Notes: generated by a model from the sequence alone, not told the origin. DNA of 64,000 nucleotides from Gnetum montanum (GCA_015680685.1 MNCI01007621.1:435295-499294); one strand, 5' to 3'; positions 1 through 12,659 are shown, counted from the first letter of the stretch. Numbers and translations: made by a program.

Positions 1-850
1 TTCGGCAACGGTGAGCGTGTGCATGCCTGCTTCCAATGTCATGGTGACGATTGGAGCTGTGGCATCCATCCTAGTGTGCCTCAGCTTTGGAGCCACTTAT
101 TTGCTGGTGTCAGCCATTACGTTAGTGTTGTAGCGATTCGCTACTACATTCAATGTGCTGATCATGATGAACCCACTGGTATCATATGTCATGTCATGTC
201 GATGTGAGTGGTGGGATTGTTAGCAGATTCATCCTCTGTTGGCATGGCACGATAGTTGGTTCCGGTCATGTTCGGCATCATGGCCAATGTGTGCTTACTG
301 ACGTCCCTCGGTTACTTGGGGCTCTTCTGCATTACCCGTGGCCTACCCCAGTGCAAACCTGAGCTCAACCTCAAAGATTACAAGATCTCGCTGTTATGTA
401 CTTGGGCTTGTTTTCTCCTTCGTCACCTCTGAAATTTACCCACCTCTAAAATTTACCTATTTCTTGAATAGCAGAGAGAAGTAGCCAAAACCAAGCTCTG
501 AATCTAAAGTAATTATTGACACCGTTTCTTGCTGACACTAGTTGTTGGATTTCTGCATTATTGGGCCTAGGCCACTATTGGCATATGCATCCAAAGTTAT
601 CAACCACCGGTAGGGAGGAGCATAAGAATTCTTTAATTAAAGTAAATAAGCTAAGCAACACATGTTATGTGGATAATTCATTAGTTTTGGCTTCCCTTGA
701 CAACCAATACTTTAAATCCTTGCAGTTTACATTGAAGGTGGAGGTGTCTGAATTACATCTTAACTGGCTGGAGGCAAGCATCTCCAAGACCTTACCTTTC
801 CCAAAATACCATTCCACTTTTCCATCCATGATTTGGCCTCAAGGCTTGAA
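1..850. other. Unassigned flank of E1, with a decayed hydrophobic frame
   Basis: No domain is recognised here. On the plus strand, bases about 12-205 and 265-420 encode hydrophobic stretches that could be two or three membrane helices (for example around residues VMVTIGAVASILVCLSF), interrupted by stops and a frame change. They may be the remains of a membrane-protein gene or chance. A 126-codon open frame at 516-896 runs into the E1 LTR and has no recognisable motif. This is the left flank of the E1 insertion; its continuation on the other side starts at 12269. Confidence 0.2.
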
Positions 851-855
851 GATAT
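851..855. repeat. E1 target-site duplication, left (GATAT)
   Basis: GATAT directly precedes the TG that starts the left LTR and is identical to 12264-12268. A perfect 5-bp direct repeat is the normal product of Ty3/gypsy integrase. Confidence 0.9.
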
Positions 856-2687
856 TGTTCAGGCCAACCTCAACCATGCTAGGCATGGGACCATGATTAA
901 TAGTATCAATCTTTTCTAAACCCAACATGTTGTCAACCCTTGCTTCTTCTTCTTGGCCATGTTGTTGCCATTGGTTGTTTCCTTTAGGGTTATGGAAGGT
1001 TACCCTTAATAATCTGTGAGGTAATATAACAAGCAAATAAATGGATATCAATTCCAAATAAAAGAGGCAGCATGATGGGTAGTCACATCTAGTAGAAAAA
1101 AAGAAAAAAAAAACTAAGCTATAATGACCATCAATAGCTTATACGGCTACATGTGATGGTCACTATTGATAACCAATTCAAGAACGAGGTAAAACTACTA
1201 GTTATTTTGGACCATGGAAATTATGGATAGTTTTCTTAATATATGTGCATTATTTAATATTGTCGATCATATTATTAATATGGAGTAATGGTGCAAATGC
1301 CAATTGTGACTGTGAAACCTTTCCTTCCACTAAATATACTTGCAATTGGTTACACTTTTATCCCTCTTTGTCCATGCTATGTTAATATATCTACCACTTT
1401 TGATTCTCTTACTGTCTATGATTGTCTTTTGCCTACCAAAAGAATAACACAGGTTAAAATTGCATGAATGTGAGAGGCTCTAATTTTGTTGAATCCATAG
1501 CAAATGCAAATAATCCCTCCAAGACTTACAAGTCTAAAAGCAAGGCCCATGATCCAAACTGCCAAAGTAATGGACATTGCGTATATAATATGGGATGGCA
1601 CTAGTTACATAGTTATATTGGTGGTGGATGTTTCGGGATAACAAACGTCATTGGTAAGCAATGGTTTGAGGCATTCAAGGGGATCTGGGGGGTGTTAGGG
1701 ATGTTACTCGTTGGAGTGGGAACCAAAGGATGGGTTTCTTCCTTTTGGTTTAGTCTCTCATGGAGAACTCTTGGCACCAACCTGGTCATGTACCAATGAG
1801 AATGTAGTAGTTGCTAAGCATTGTTGGTAGACGCTTAAGAGTTGATGCAAATGGTAGTCTCAGTAATGAATAGTGTTCAGATGAGTAGTGGCCCTTGAAG
1901 AAAGAACTGGTGGTTTCTCTCTCTATTTTGGCTTAGACAACATGTTAGTTATGCGTACAACACACGTAGCGGCATGTGTCTTGCCAGATGATGTAGGCAT
2001 CATCAAGTGAAGGGCCTAGAGAAGCAACTTAGGCAAAGCATCTTCTTTGATACATAGTGGCTCTAACAATGTGTGGTGGTCTTTCTAAGGCAGCACACTA
2101 CAGCCAGAAATGGACACCAGCAGCGAAGAGTGGTTTTCTATTTTTCTCTCTACGCGTAAACAGAAACGTGACAAAAATAGAATTGACAGCAATAGTAATG
2201 TAGACACATACACAATAAACGTCATCAACAAAAAATGGCACACCGAACCATAGTGGGCAAGTGGTGATGGTGGCCACATTAGCATGGTAGGTGACTTCTA
2301 TGATTTCGTTTCCTCTCTCCTATGCACAGAGACATGAAAATGAAAGGTGACACTAGTAGCCATGTTTCTTCCCTCTCCCTCATCTAGTAGTGGCTATGGG
2401 CACCGTTGCAATAGCATCCACAATAGATCAACAGCGAATAGGCGACAACAGTGAGACAAGGAAAAATTTGAATGTTTTATTACTTATTATACTTTTGAAT
2501 CGCAAAGACATTCAATTTAAATTCTTAATTATTTTTTCTTAGTTTATTATTTTAAAATATCACATAACCCTCTTCAACTGAGACTATTCTCAAGTTTTCG
2601 TACCTATACGGGAGGCACCCTAGGCAATAGTCTCCTAAAACGAGTTTTTCCCCAGGTGTTAATGTGTCCAAAATTTACGCATCAACA
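856..2687 (+). repeat. E1 5' LTR
   Basis: Starts TGTTCAGGCC and ends ...CATCAACA; 1832 bp. It aligns end to end with 10440-12263. It has a segment of about 60 bp near 1878-1940 absent from the other LTR. I do not see a clear TATA box. Confidence 0.93.
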
Positions 2688-2693
2688 CCTTTT

Positions 2694-2712
2694 TGACACT
2701 AGAAGGAGGGCC
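2694..2712 (+). promoter_or_regulatory. E1 primer-binding site, tRNA-Asn type (degraded)
   Basis: TGACACTAGAAGGAGGGCC lies 6 nt after the LTR. It matches the intact E2 site TGGCGCTAGAAGGAGGGCC except for two G-to-A changes. The intact form is complementary to the 3' end of plant tRNA-Asn(GTT), the primer known for Tat elements. Confidence 0.85.
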
Positions 2713-3298
2713 TTCTCCCACCTTTTGGTTTCAGCTCTTCTTGCCATTTTCGTGTGGCCATTTCATTTCTCTATCTGGTTTTCAAACTTGTTAAATTTTT
2801 TTTTCAAAAACCTTTGCCTTCAGACCTTTAATTTCTACCTTTTTTTTATGCTTCCCATTTTTGAAAATTATTATTACCCAAATCCTTTTTTAAGTCCCAT
2901 TCTTGAATTTCTAATTTTAATGATCCTCACCTAGGTCATAACTTGGGTAAGGTGGTTTTTATTATTCAATTTTAAATTTATTTTTCTTTATTATTTATTT
3001 TACTATTTTTCTCTTAAATTTCAAGCATTTATTTTCCTTTAAAAAGTTTTTCTTTTTAAATATAGCATATTTTAGTGTTTATTTTAAACATATAATATTA
3101 TTCTAATATTTATTTCTTGTACTCAATTTATAGTTTACTTTAATGTTTATAATCTAAAATTCTTGTTTTATGAGTACACCCTCCAACAAGAATTACTTAC
3201 CCCTACCCCCAACCAACCAATCACCTATCTCTTCATGTTAAAGAAACAACAAGCTTCATGTTTTTTCGAGCTCTAGTCTTAGGAAAACTCAAACTAGG

Positions 3299-3930
3299 AT
3301 GGCAGCCCATCAGCCCCTAGTTCCCTTGGTGAGAAAACTCTTTAACTTTACTAACTACAATGACATCTTGAAATCCCTCCAAAACATAAACCTATTTTTT
3401 GATCCCACAACCCCTATGAGTGATGCTCGTCAACACATACAATGTTTTGAAACCTTGCTAGGGATCCATAATATTGTATAAAACGATGTGGCATGTAGGG
3501 TGTTTGTGACAACATTCAAGACTAAAGCAACCCAATGGTTCTTGGTGCTTCCTAACACCTCCATAGACTCATGGCAGCAATTCAAAAATAAGTTCTTGAT
3601 TCAATTTGACAAGTTCATGAGCCCTGCCATTGCATCTAGTAACTTCACAAGCTTAAGAAAACTAATTGAAGAAAATGTCAGGGATTACAACCTTAGATTT
3701 CTTTATCAGCTTGCCTATGTGCCAAATGAGATGTGTCCATAACTTGATGGTATCCTCAACTTTTACCTCTCTACCATCAACCCATTCTTCATACACCATC
3801 AAATTTGATCCCAACATAATCGAAATACAAGGAGCAATGGCTAAAGCCATTGAGCTAGAACAAATAACCCTTATGACTAGCATCCATACCCAATTTGGAA
3901 TGATGAGTATTGGTAATGCTATGCCTTAGA
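3299..3930 (+). pseudogene. E1 gag (retrotransposon Gag core), broken
   Basis: The Gag capsid core that would package element RNA. One frame is open from 3299 to 3742 apart from a stop at 3479-3481; it includes the conserved region around KATQWFLVLP and a helical stretch through FKNKFLIQFDKF, as in the Retrotrans_gag family. After 3742 the sequence continues in another frame to 3929. The N-terminal leader (2713-3298) is AT-rich with no clear coding, and no zinc-knuckle motif was found between 3930 and 4838, where only scattered frames remain. Confidence 0.75.
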
Positions 3931-4838
3931 TTCTTTCCCCCTTTCAATTGGCTCAACCTTTAAGCAATTACCCTCAAGGCCCCACATCCTCTTCATTTCT
4001 ACCATCCAACACTAGTTTGAATGATGACCAATCAAAATCCTTGATCCAATCCATCATAAACCTAAATGAAACATCTAATCCTAGTAAACCCCCAACTCAA
4101 ACGGAAAACTAGATGATCCAAATACTAACTTCACTATAGAAACTTTCCAATGAAGTGGTTACACTAAAGAGAAATAATAACAAAGGTCCCATACAATTGA
4201 AAAAGCCAAGTACATCAATCAACGATGATTATTGTTAGCTTCATAACACAAGGCAACATTCTGAGAAGACTTGTCCTTAATTCTTAACATTATATGGGGA
4301 CCATACCTAAGGGCAAAAAATTGGAAAAATCCTTGTTATGGTCCTTAATATACCTCATGAAACAAAAAACAAAGAGGTTTCCTCATTAGAATAAGATATG
4401 GTAGGTGATCCTAACCCACACAACACTTGCTACTATAGGCTTAGTGACATCGTGAACTCCCCATAGTAACAAACTAGGAATAATCCCTACATGTAATCAA
4501 ATAGAAGAGTTCCTAGTCAAAATAATGCAAATAACCAATTCGGGCCATCCCAAGTAACCACCCCATAATGACCAAACCCCCCTTCTATACTTAGAAGAGC
4601 CCCACCTCAACAAGAAGCCAAAGATGAACATAGGAATTATGATCTAGTTGAGGATCTAAAAAGAATTAAAGCCAACATATTGATGTATGACCTCCTACAC
4701 TTTAATGAAATGAAAGAGGTGATTCAGGATATAGTTCATATGCCTTAATCCCAAAGAGAAAAATTCCCAATCCCCAAAAGGCAAGTTCACTTCGCAGAAA
4801 GTTATGACACACTATCAATACAGAATGCAAACAATTCC

Positions 4839-5198
4839 ATGTCAAGAAAGAAGGATAACCCTCCTTTCCTAATGACTTTGATTATTTTAGAAAAGAATGT
4901 CCACAACTATTTAATGTATTCTAGTGCAATTGTTAGTGTCATGCCTCTTGAGGTATGTAAGACTTTAGGAGCACAAATGAAAAGTGTGATTCAACTCGAT
5001 GGATCTAATGTACCTATAGTAGGATCATTAAAAGGAGTAAAGGTACAACTTAAACAATACCCTACATTTATATGTTATATAGATATCATAGTAGTTGACA
5101 TGTCACCCACTTATGGTGTGCTCTTATCTAGGACTTTTGGAGCCAAGTTTGGGGGCTTCTTTAGATTAGATTTCTCAGAATTGTTGATCTTTATCTAA
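4839..5198 (+). pseudogene. E1 aspartic protease, active site lost
   Basis: This open stretch of about 119 codons matches the Tat/Ogre-type retroviral-like protease. The region around SVMPLEVCKTLGA corresponds to the family segment after the catalytic motif, but the expected D-S/T-G triad reads Y-S-S, so the catalytic aspartate is missing. The later GVLLSRTFGA segment corresponds to the conserved flap and ILG-type helix. It lies between gag and the archaeal-type RNase H. Inactive by sequence. Confidence 0.72.
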
Positions 5199-5636
5199 AA
5201 AAAATCTAAGTATATGATTTTACCTAGGGAACCCTTTTATAAGCAAGTGGTGACAACTTTTGATCAATAGAATAGATCTCTAGGAAATCAAAACAACAAT
5301 CATGTTGTCAAAGTGGTTGAGCTAGGACTTGGCAAATATTTGTTAAATGATGATATAGATGAGGCTCCAGGCATAACCCCTTTTGCGTACACATATTCTA
5401 CTCAATATTATCAAGCTTTTATGGAGTGTGAGAAGGTGTATTAAGATACTTTGCCATATCACTAGCATGATGGAAGAACCTTTCTTTTCGGTGATCCACC
5501 ACCATTAGGAAATGATAAGGACATAAGTGAGATTCTAACTAATGAAATATTAGAATATGGACCAAATTTTGATGATGATAATTGTTACCTTAATCAAAGG
5601 GCTTATTTTTTAGATTTCACTAACTTAAACACTTGG

Positions 5637-6155
5637 ATACTAAGAGTGGATGGTGGTTCTTCCAAGAAAGGATGTGGATCAAGAATAATGCTTATACCTC
5701 CTAGCAGAGCTTCTATCTTTAAAGCCATCAATTTCACCCAACCTATGACTAACAACATGGTTGAATATGAAGCACTTCTACATGGGATCAAGCTAGTTCA
5801 ATATTATGACTTATCCAAACTTAAAATCTATAGCGACTTCCAACTAATAGTGAACCAAGTTAATGGTATCTTTGATGATAAAGATGTTACCATGAAAGCA
5901 TGTAAAGCTTACATTCTTGAGCTTTTTAAAGAATTCAAACGCATAACCATTGAACATGTACCTAGGGAAGAAAATTACATTCCCAATGCACTAGCCCAAA
6001 TGGCCACCACTTTGGATGTTCCTTTAAAGCATAATGCTTGGGATTTAGAAATTATTATTGAAAAGTTGAAGTCCTATTCTATCCTTGATAATGTCTTTTC
6101 TTTTCAAGTGTTTGATGAAAATGATCATGTTTGTAAATTTCTATTTTTAGAATGA
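5637..6155 (+). pseudogene. E1 archaeal-type RNase H domain upstream of RT
   Basis: This continuous frame has the RNase H fold motifs in order: DGGSSKKGCG (first Asp), NNMVEYEALLHGI (Glu), IYSDFQLIVNQVNG (second Asp) and HVPREENYIPNALAQMA, where the last acidic position is Asn. The VNG and HVPRxxN signatures are those of the archaeal-like RNase H that Tat retrotransposons and plant L1 elements acquired in addition to, or in place of, the standard domain. It sits between protease and RT. A separate gypsy-type RNase H follows RT at 7320-7759, so E1 is a dual-RNase H element. This is the best preserved domain of E1. Confidence 0.82.
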
Positions 6156-6399
6156 GAATTCAATGATCAAGGAGATATATCTAGGGATGTTGTGTTCTTG
6201 AACAAGATACCCACTGAAATTGTAGTTAGAAAAGCCTTATTTGATGACCTACACACCAAGATTATAGACTTATCCAAAAATACTAATTGACAAATGTTAG
6301 CTCAAACCAAAACAATTCAGATTCAAAAGAGAAGAAAAAAATACCCTGTTAAAATAGGAGCTTATTTACACCTAGATGAAAGATAAAGCCTTGTTGACT

Positions 6400-7150
6400 T
6401 ACTACATGAATTTAATGACGTTCTGGCTTGGACTTATGAAGACCTTAGAACTTTCAATCCATTACTAATGACACATATCATTCCCCTTAGGCCAGAAACA
6501 AAACCATTCAGGTAAAAGCTTAGACTTGTGAATCCAAAGATTGAGATCCTCATGAAAGCAGAAATTGAAAAACTGCTAGAATCCAGAATAATTTACCCGG
6601 TAAGACACTCCAGTTGGATCTCAAACTTAGTGCCCATTAGAAAACGAATTGGGCAGTTAAGGTTATGTATTGATTTTTGTAACCTTAATACTTCTTGCAT
6701 CAAGGATAATTATTCACTCCCTCTTATGGAGGAGCTATTGCAAATTGTGAACGATGTGAAAATGCATTCCTTTTTGGATGGATGTTCAAGATATAACCAA
6801 ATTTTAGTAATAAGAAAGACTAGTACAATATAGCTTTTACAACAAAATAGGAAACCTTTCAATTCGCTAAAATGCCCTTTGCTCTCATAAACATTGGCTC
6901 TACCTTTCAAAGAGACATGGATAAAACTTTTGAAGGGCTAATTATAAAGTGCATTATTATATACCTAGAAAACCTAACTATTTTCTCCAAAGATCAAGGT
7001 ACATACCTTAGAGACCTTAGAAATGTTTTTATAAGATGTAGACAATTTAGCATCACCTTGAATGTAAAGAAATTCTTCTTCGGTGTTCAAAGTGGTAAAT
7101 TTTTGGGTCATATAGTGACTAAAAAAGGGATCACGATTGATCCTGAGTAG
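6400..7150 (+). pseudogene. E1 reverse transcriptase, catalytic YxDD replaced
   Basis: The RT copies element RNA into DNA. Two adjoining frames cover it: 6528-6833 includes LRLCIDFCNLN and HSFLDGCSRYNQI (finger and first catalytic Asp), and 6872-7150 includes the FxRDMDKTFEG helix, the catalytic loop and the FLGHIV thumb. The catalytic YLDD motif reads YLEN, so both aspartates are lost. A frameshift with stop lies between the two parts at about 6833-6872. Sequence from about 6400 holds the N-terminal connection with earlier stops. Confidence 0.88.
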
Positions 7151-7319
7151 GTAAATGTAATTTTAGAAGTACCTTACCTTTTATCCAAGAATGAGCTAAG
7201 GGCTTTCTTTGGAAAGATTAACTTTGTTAGATTATTTATCCCTGTCTATGTTGAATTAGTCAAACCATTGAATAATATGTTTAAGAAAGATAGTAATATG
7301 CACTAGATTGACAATAGAA

Positions 7320-7759
7320 AGAATGCTTTCCTTGCTATTAAGGAAGCCATTATAGATGCCCCTATCCTAGCTTCTCCTTGGTATGAAAATGATTTCTACT
7401 TATATGCCTTTTCTAGCGATGTTACTGCTGTTGCTATCTTGAACCAAGACATAAACGATCAAGGTGAGAGACCCATAGCTTTCATGTTTGCACCTTTAAA
7501 GGATGTAGAATTAAGATACTCACTCATAGAGAAGCAATTGTATGTTGTAATAAAAGCCTTGAAGAAATTTCACTACTAGTTAAATGCAAAATTCTTTGTC
7601 ATTGTCCCTGACCCAACCACCATTGCTTTAGCTAAATTACAAGACCCTAGCAAAAAATGCACTAAGTGGGTTATGAAGCTTCAAGAATATGATATTCAAT
7701 GGAAGGTAGAAAAGTTAGTTAGAGGGATTGGTCTTGCCAAGTTAATTACTAAAGCTTAA
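7320..7759 (+). pseudogene. E1 gypsy-type RNase H
   Basis: Conceptual translation gives the standard Ty3/gypsy RNase H: PILASPWYENDFYLYAFSSD, then RYSLIEKQLYVVIKALKKFHY and a C-terminal segment to KLITKA. A stop replaces a codon after KKFHY, and one or two further stops are nearby. It degrades the RNA strand of the replication hybrid in active relatives. Its presence together with the domain at 5637-6155 shows the dual arrangement. Confidence 0.75.
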
Positions 7760-8049
7760 ACTTCAAAAAGTTGCAATGCACCCAAAGATAAAGAATCAAT
7801 TCTTCTTCACATATTATCCATTGATGATGAAAATGATATCCCATTTGCTCCCAATTGATTGTATGATCCATGGTATGGGGATATCAAATTTTATTTAACC
7901 TTCTGTTGTTGTCCTTCAGACTTACCTAGATATAAGAGAAAGCTCTTAATATCAAAATATTCGAGATTCGCTCTAATAAGTGGTGAATTGTTCAGAAATA
8001 ATTTCCAAGGGATATACCTTAAGTGATTAGACCAAGAACAGGCTAACAA

Positions 8050-9143
8050 TGCTCTAAAATAACTTCATGAGGAAGAAATATAGGGTACTTCTCATTAGTT
8101 CATAAAATCATGAGGGCTGGTTATTATTGGCCTACTATGATTAATGATGCTCACAACTTGGTTAGAACTTGTGTCTAATGTCAAATATTTAAGGGTAAAG
8201 ATCCCAAGAGTTTGGTTCCTTTACAGCCTATAATAGAAACAAGACCATTTCCCCAATGGATCTTAGATTTTATTGAAGTGATCAATCGTCTGTCTACTAC
8301 CTTACACAAATTTATTTTAATTACCACTAATTATTGCACATGTTGGTTAGAAGCCAAAGCTACTAAACCCACATCATCTAAGGTGGTCATTTGCTTCTTA
8401 AAAAATGATACAATCTCTAGTTATGGCTATCTTTATGCTTTAGTAGTCAATAATGGGCCTACCTTCATCTCCATAGAGTTTACAAATTGGGCTAGAGACC
8501 ATAACATCATTATTAAGGTGGTAACTGAATATTATCCATAGGGCAACGCTTTGGCTAAGTCCCCCAATAAAATTATATTAGTTGGAATTAAGAAAATGAT
8601 AGCCCAAAACTCATGAAGTAGGCATGAACAACTAAAATGGGTAGTTTGGGCTGATAGGGTTTGATATAAAGAATCGATCAAGACTACACCATATGATTTT
8701 AGTATATGGACAAGAACCCATATTGCCAATAAATTCACAGATTCCTACATATCAGTTCATCTTACACTACTTACCAACTGTTGTGCATCTAATATCTCAA
8801 ACATATGACATTTGGAATCTAGAGCTTAAAAGGATCAAAGTGATCAAAAATATGTGTAGTCATCTAAAAATTGTCAAGAGATGGTTCAATAAGAAATATG
8901 CAACCAAAATTTTTCAAGTGGATGACCTGGTCCTTAAGAGAGATAGAGCATCTAGTCAAACTGGCCCTCAAACTAAGTCCGCCCTCTCTGTGGTTAGGTC
9001 CATTCCAAATTGTAGATGTCATTGCCCCCAATGTATACAAAATTGCTGATTTGCAAGGGCACAAGTTGCAAAGGAATTTTAATGCATTTCATTTGAAGCA
9101 TCTCTACTCAGGTGCCCCACATGGACATTTGGTAGATTATTAG
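8050..9143 (+). pseudogene. E1 integrase, broken
   Basis: The zinc-binding region is visible at about 8080-8195 (HKIMRAGYYWPTM, then a C-x2-C pair split by a stop). The catalytic core runs 8212-8541: DFIE carries the first Asp, but the second motif reads NNGPTF where DNGxxF is expected, so the second catalytic Asp is Asn. The C-terminal domain is intact at 8871-9143 (GPFQIVDVIAPNVYKIADLQ and HLKHLYSG) in a shifted frame. It is cut into at least three frames. Confidence 0.85.
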
Positions 9144-10439
9144 TTGTATGTTTTCTTGCTCTTCATAATGCATTTCATTTGTATATAGTTGCATTTGCAT
9201 GTTTTCCTTACATTGTTTCTTTCTTAGCATGTTGGTTTGATTTGATTTATGTTTTTAAATATGGTTTTAGTAATCATTATGATTGTTTGAGTTACTAGAC
9301 ATTGGTCAACATAAAACCATTGGAAAATAATCTAAGTATAATATAATATATACTATTGCTATTACATAAAGTCTACTTTATATTATATATTTCAATAGTG
9401 TTATGATTCTTCCCAATCAATTCCAAGGTTTAATTTTACTTTTATGTTGGATTATGGAGCATGGGATTTATACTAACTTATCATGTAATCATCATGATCG
9501 TGTGAGTGTAGGATATGTGATGTTGGAGAATGGTTAGTCATAATCACTAGGTGACCTTGGAAAATCCCTTTTTTCCCTCTCATAAGCTCCAGTCCTCAAG
9601 TGTGATGATCCATGGCTACGCTGTGAACAATGGGGGTGAAGTGTGTTCATCTCCATTTGAGAACCCTTAGCCACCTAGGAGACCTGCTATGATGCCATCA
9701 ATTGTAATCAAAGGCACATACATGAGGGTTGAACTACACCATGGGAAAAGTTCTAAAAGGACTGTGTTCTTTGGTAATGCAACTAATTAGCTAGACTTAT
9801 GTTGGAATTCCTAGCTCAAGAATGAAGTACACCATGAACAAAGTTTCCTCAAAATAAAAAAAGAAAAAAAAGAAAAGAATGAGAATCGTGTTCATTAGCA
9901 GTGTAATAAGTTCTTAAGTGTGATGAGGTCTAGCAGTAATCCTCACCCTAACCTCCATTTTTCCTTGTGAATCTATTTTCCAAATTTTAAAAAAGAAAAA
10001 GAAAAAAAAGGAAAAATCCAAAAGTTATGGCTTACTATGATTTAACTTGAGCCTATCCTCCTCATTAAGTTTTGTAAAAGTCTCATGTTCAAAGTAGTCC
10101 GTGTACTTTTTGCTTTTACCATGTGAGAAGATTGGGGATGCGATCGTAGCTATATCTTAAATATATACATACATATATCTATATAGTTAAAGTTATGATT
10201 TATAAATTATATTTAGAGTTTGTTTAAATAAGATGGTGTGGTTTGGAATGACCCATGTCTAGTTCTCTTTTCATTATATGGTTATTTTAATCATGTTTAG
10301 ATCACTATAGTTTACTTTTGAATTTCCATTTGCCTATTTTGTGATGTTTTTGATTCTCTATCTATTGCATTTTCTTTTAAAATCTCATGGTTTTTTATTG
10401 CTTCTTGCACTTGCATGCAATTAAAGTTTGGGGGCTAAG
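9144..10439 (+). other. E1 3' untranslated spacer ending in the polypurine tract
   Basis: About 1.3 kb of non-coding AT-rich sequence with A/G-rich runs near 9855-9885 and 9990-10010. It ends in AAAGTTTGGGGGCTAAG (10423-10439), the purine-rich primer site for plus-strand DNA directly before the right LTR. No extra gene is visible. Confidence 0.75.
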
Positions 10440-12263
10440 TGTTGAAGCCAACCTCACCCATGCTAGGCATGGGGCCATGATTAATATTCTAATCTTCTCT
10501 AAACCCAACATGTCGTCAACCCTTCTTCTTCTTAGCCACATTGTTGCCATTGGTTGCTTCCTTTAGGGTTACGGAAGGTTACCCTTAATAATATGTGAGG
10601 TAATATAACAAGTGAAGAAATGGATATTAATTCCAAATAAAAGAGGTAACATGATGAGTAGTCACATCTGGTAAAAAAAAGAATGAGCTATAACAACCAT
10701 CAACAACTTATATGGCTATTTCTGATGGTCGCTATTGATAACCAATTCAAGAACAGCATAAAACCACTGGTTATTTTGGATTGTTGAAATTATGGATAGT
10801 TTTCTTAATATATGTGCATTATTTAATATTGTTAATCATATTATTATTATGGAGAAATGGTGCATATGTAGCTTATGACTGTGAAATCTTTCCTTTCACT
10901 AAATACACTTGCAATTGGTTACACTTTTATCCCTCTTTGTCCATGCTACATTAATATATCTATTGCTTCTGATTTTCTTATTGTACCTAATTATCTTTCA
11001 CCTGCCAAAAGAATGACATAGGTTAGAATTACATGAATGTGAGAAGCTCTAATTTTGTTGAATCCATAGCAAATGCAAATAATCCCTGTAAGACTTAGAA
11101 GTCTAAAATCAAGGCCCATGATCAAATTGCCAAAGTAATGGACACTGCATCTAGAACATGGGATGACACTAGTTACGCAGTTACATTTGTGGTTGATGTT
11201 TTGGGATACCAAACATCACCAGCAAGTGAAAGTTTGAGGCTATAGGTGGTTTTAAATATGTAAGTGGTGGGAATTCAAGGGGATCTGGGGGGTGCCAAGG
11301 ACATAACCTGTGGGAGTAGGAACTAGAAGATGGGTTTCTTCCTTCCTTTTAGATCAGTCTCTCATGGAGAACTCTTAGCACTAGCTTGGTTGCGCACCAG
11401 TGAGAATGCAGTAGTTGCTAAGCATTGTTGGTAGATGCATAAGAGTTGACACAAATGGTAGTCTTAGCAACAAATTAGGTTCAAATAGCACATCAGCTAT
11501 GCATATAACACACACAACGACACATGTTCTGCCAGACGATACATGCATCATTAGGAGAAGGGCCTGGAGGAGTAACTCAGGTAGAGCCTCCTGGAGGAGT
11601 AACTCAGGTAGAGCCTCTTCTTGGACTCACAGTGGCTCTAACCACGTGTAGTGGACTCTCTAAGGCAGCACACTATAGTCAAAGATAGACACTAGCAACA
11701 AACAATGGTTTTTTTCTTTTTCTCTCTACACGTAAACAAAAACACGATAGAAATAGAGTTGACAATAATGGTGATGTAGACACATACACAATGGATGTCA
11801 TCAATCAACAACGACACATTGGACCATGGTGGGCAAGTGGTGGTGGTGTCCACATTAGCATGGGAGGTGACTTCTATGGTTCTATTTTGTCTCTCCTATG
11901 CATAGAGACATAAAAATGAAAGGTGACACTAGCAGTCATGTTTCTTCCCTCTTCCTCATCTAGTAGCGACTACAGGCACCATTGCAACAACATCCACAAT
12001 GGACCAACAACGAATCGGTAGTAGTAGTGAGACAAGGGAAATTTTGAATTTTTTATTACTTATTGTACTCTTGAATTGCAAAGACATTCAATTTAAATTC
12101 TTGATTATTTTTGCTTAGTTTATTATTTTAAAACATCACATAGCGCTCTCTAGCTGAGACTATTCCTAGGTTTTCATATCCATACAGAAGGCACCCTAGG
12201 CAGTAGTCTCCTAAAACAAGTTTTTCCCTACGTGTTGATATGTCCACAATTTGCTCATCAACA
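10440..12263 (+). repeat. E1 3' LTR
   Basis: Starts TGTTGAAGCC, ends ...CATCAACA; 1824 bp. It carries a local duplication of about 28 bp near 11562-11617 (CTGGAGGAGTAACTCAGGTA repeated) that is single in the left LTR. Confidence 0.93.
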
Positions 12264-12268
12264 GATAT
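12264..12268. repeat. E1 target-site duplication, right (GATAT)
   Basis: Identical to 851-855 and directly follows the CA end of the right LTR. Confidence 0.9.
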
Positions 12269-12650
12269 AAAAAACTTTTGAATAACTTGTGGATAAGTCA
12301 TTTAAGCTTATCCAACTTACAAAGTCACTATAATCAACGAACTTAATTATAGGAATTGTATACATTTCATGACAAACTTCACTTGAAGCAGGTTTAAGAA
12401 GACATATCTTCTGAAAGCCTTGGAAGTAGACCAGAATTGCTACCAATTTAATGATACATAGTTCACACCAAGAGAGTTCATGGCTTTGATGCAATCTGTT
12501 GCTTGTATTACTAGGATAATTTTGCCCACTTCCTACTCCATGTTTGTATTGTCTTCTTGTCATATCATTGCTCAAGGATCTGCCTAGTGATTTCTATGTG
12601 CCTCCTCTTTTAGTGTCATAACCTTATAAAGCTTGCTCAATTAAATGGCC
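12269..12650. other. Right flank of E1, no recognised feature
   Basis: About 380 bp of unique-looking AT-rich sequence that continues the interrupted locus of 1-855. I see no gene or element in it. Confidence 0.4.
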
Positions 12651-12659
12651 TAAATGTGC

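Larger units (their letters stand above)
856..12263 (+). mobile_element. E1: complete, inactive Tat-lineage Ty3/gypsy LTR retrotransposon
   Basis: This 11.4-kb element has two LTRs in direct orientation (856-2687 and 10440-12263), both starting TG and ending CA, flanked by a perfect GATAT duplication. A tRNA-Asn-type primer site follows the left LTR and a purine tract precedes the right one. Domain order on the plus strand is gag, protease, archaeal-type RNase H, RT, gypsy RNase H, integrase. Every domain has stops or lost catalytic residues. In the first 140 or so aligned bases the LTRs differ by roughly a tenth plus small indels, more than those of E2, so E1 is the older insertion. The Tat assignment rests on the primer site and the extra RNase H. 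Confidence 0.93.

Noticed and set aside
516-896. 126-codon frame as a gene
   Set aside because: No motif, and its end overlaps the first 41 bp of the E1 LTR.
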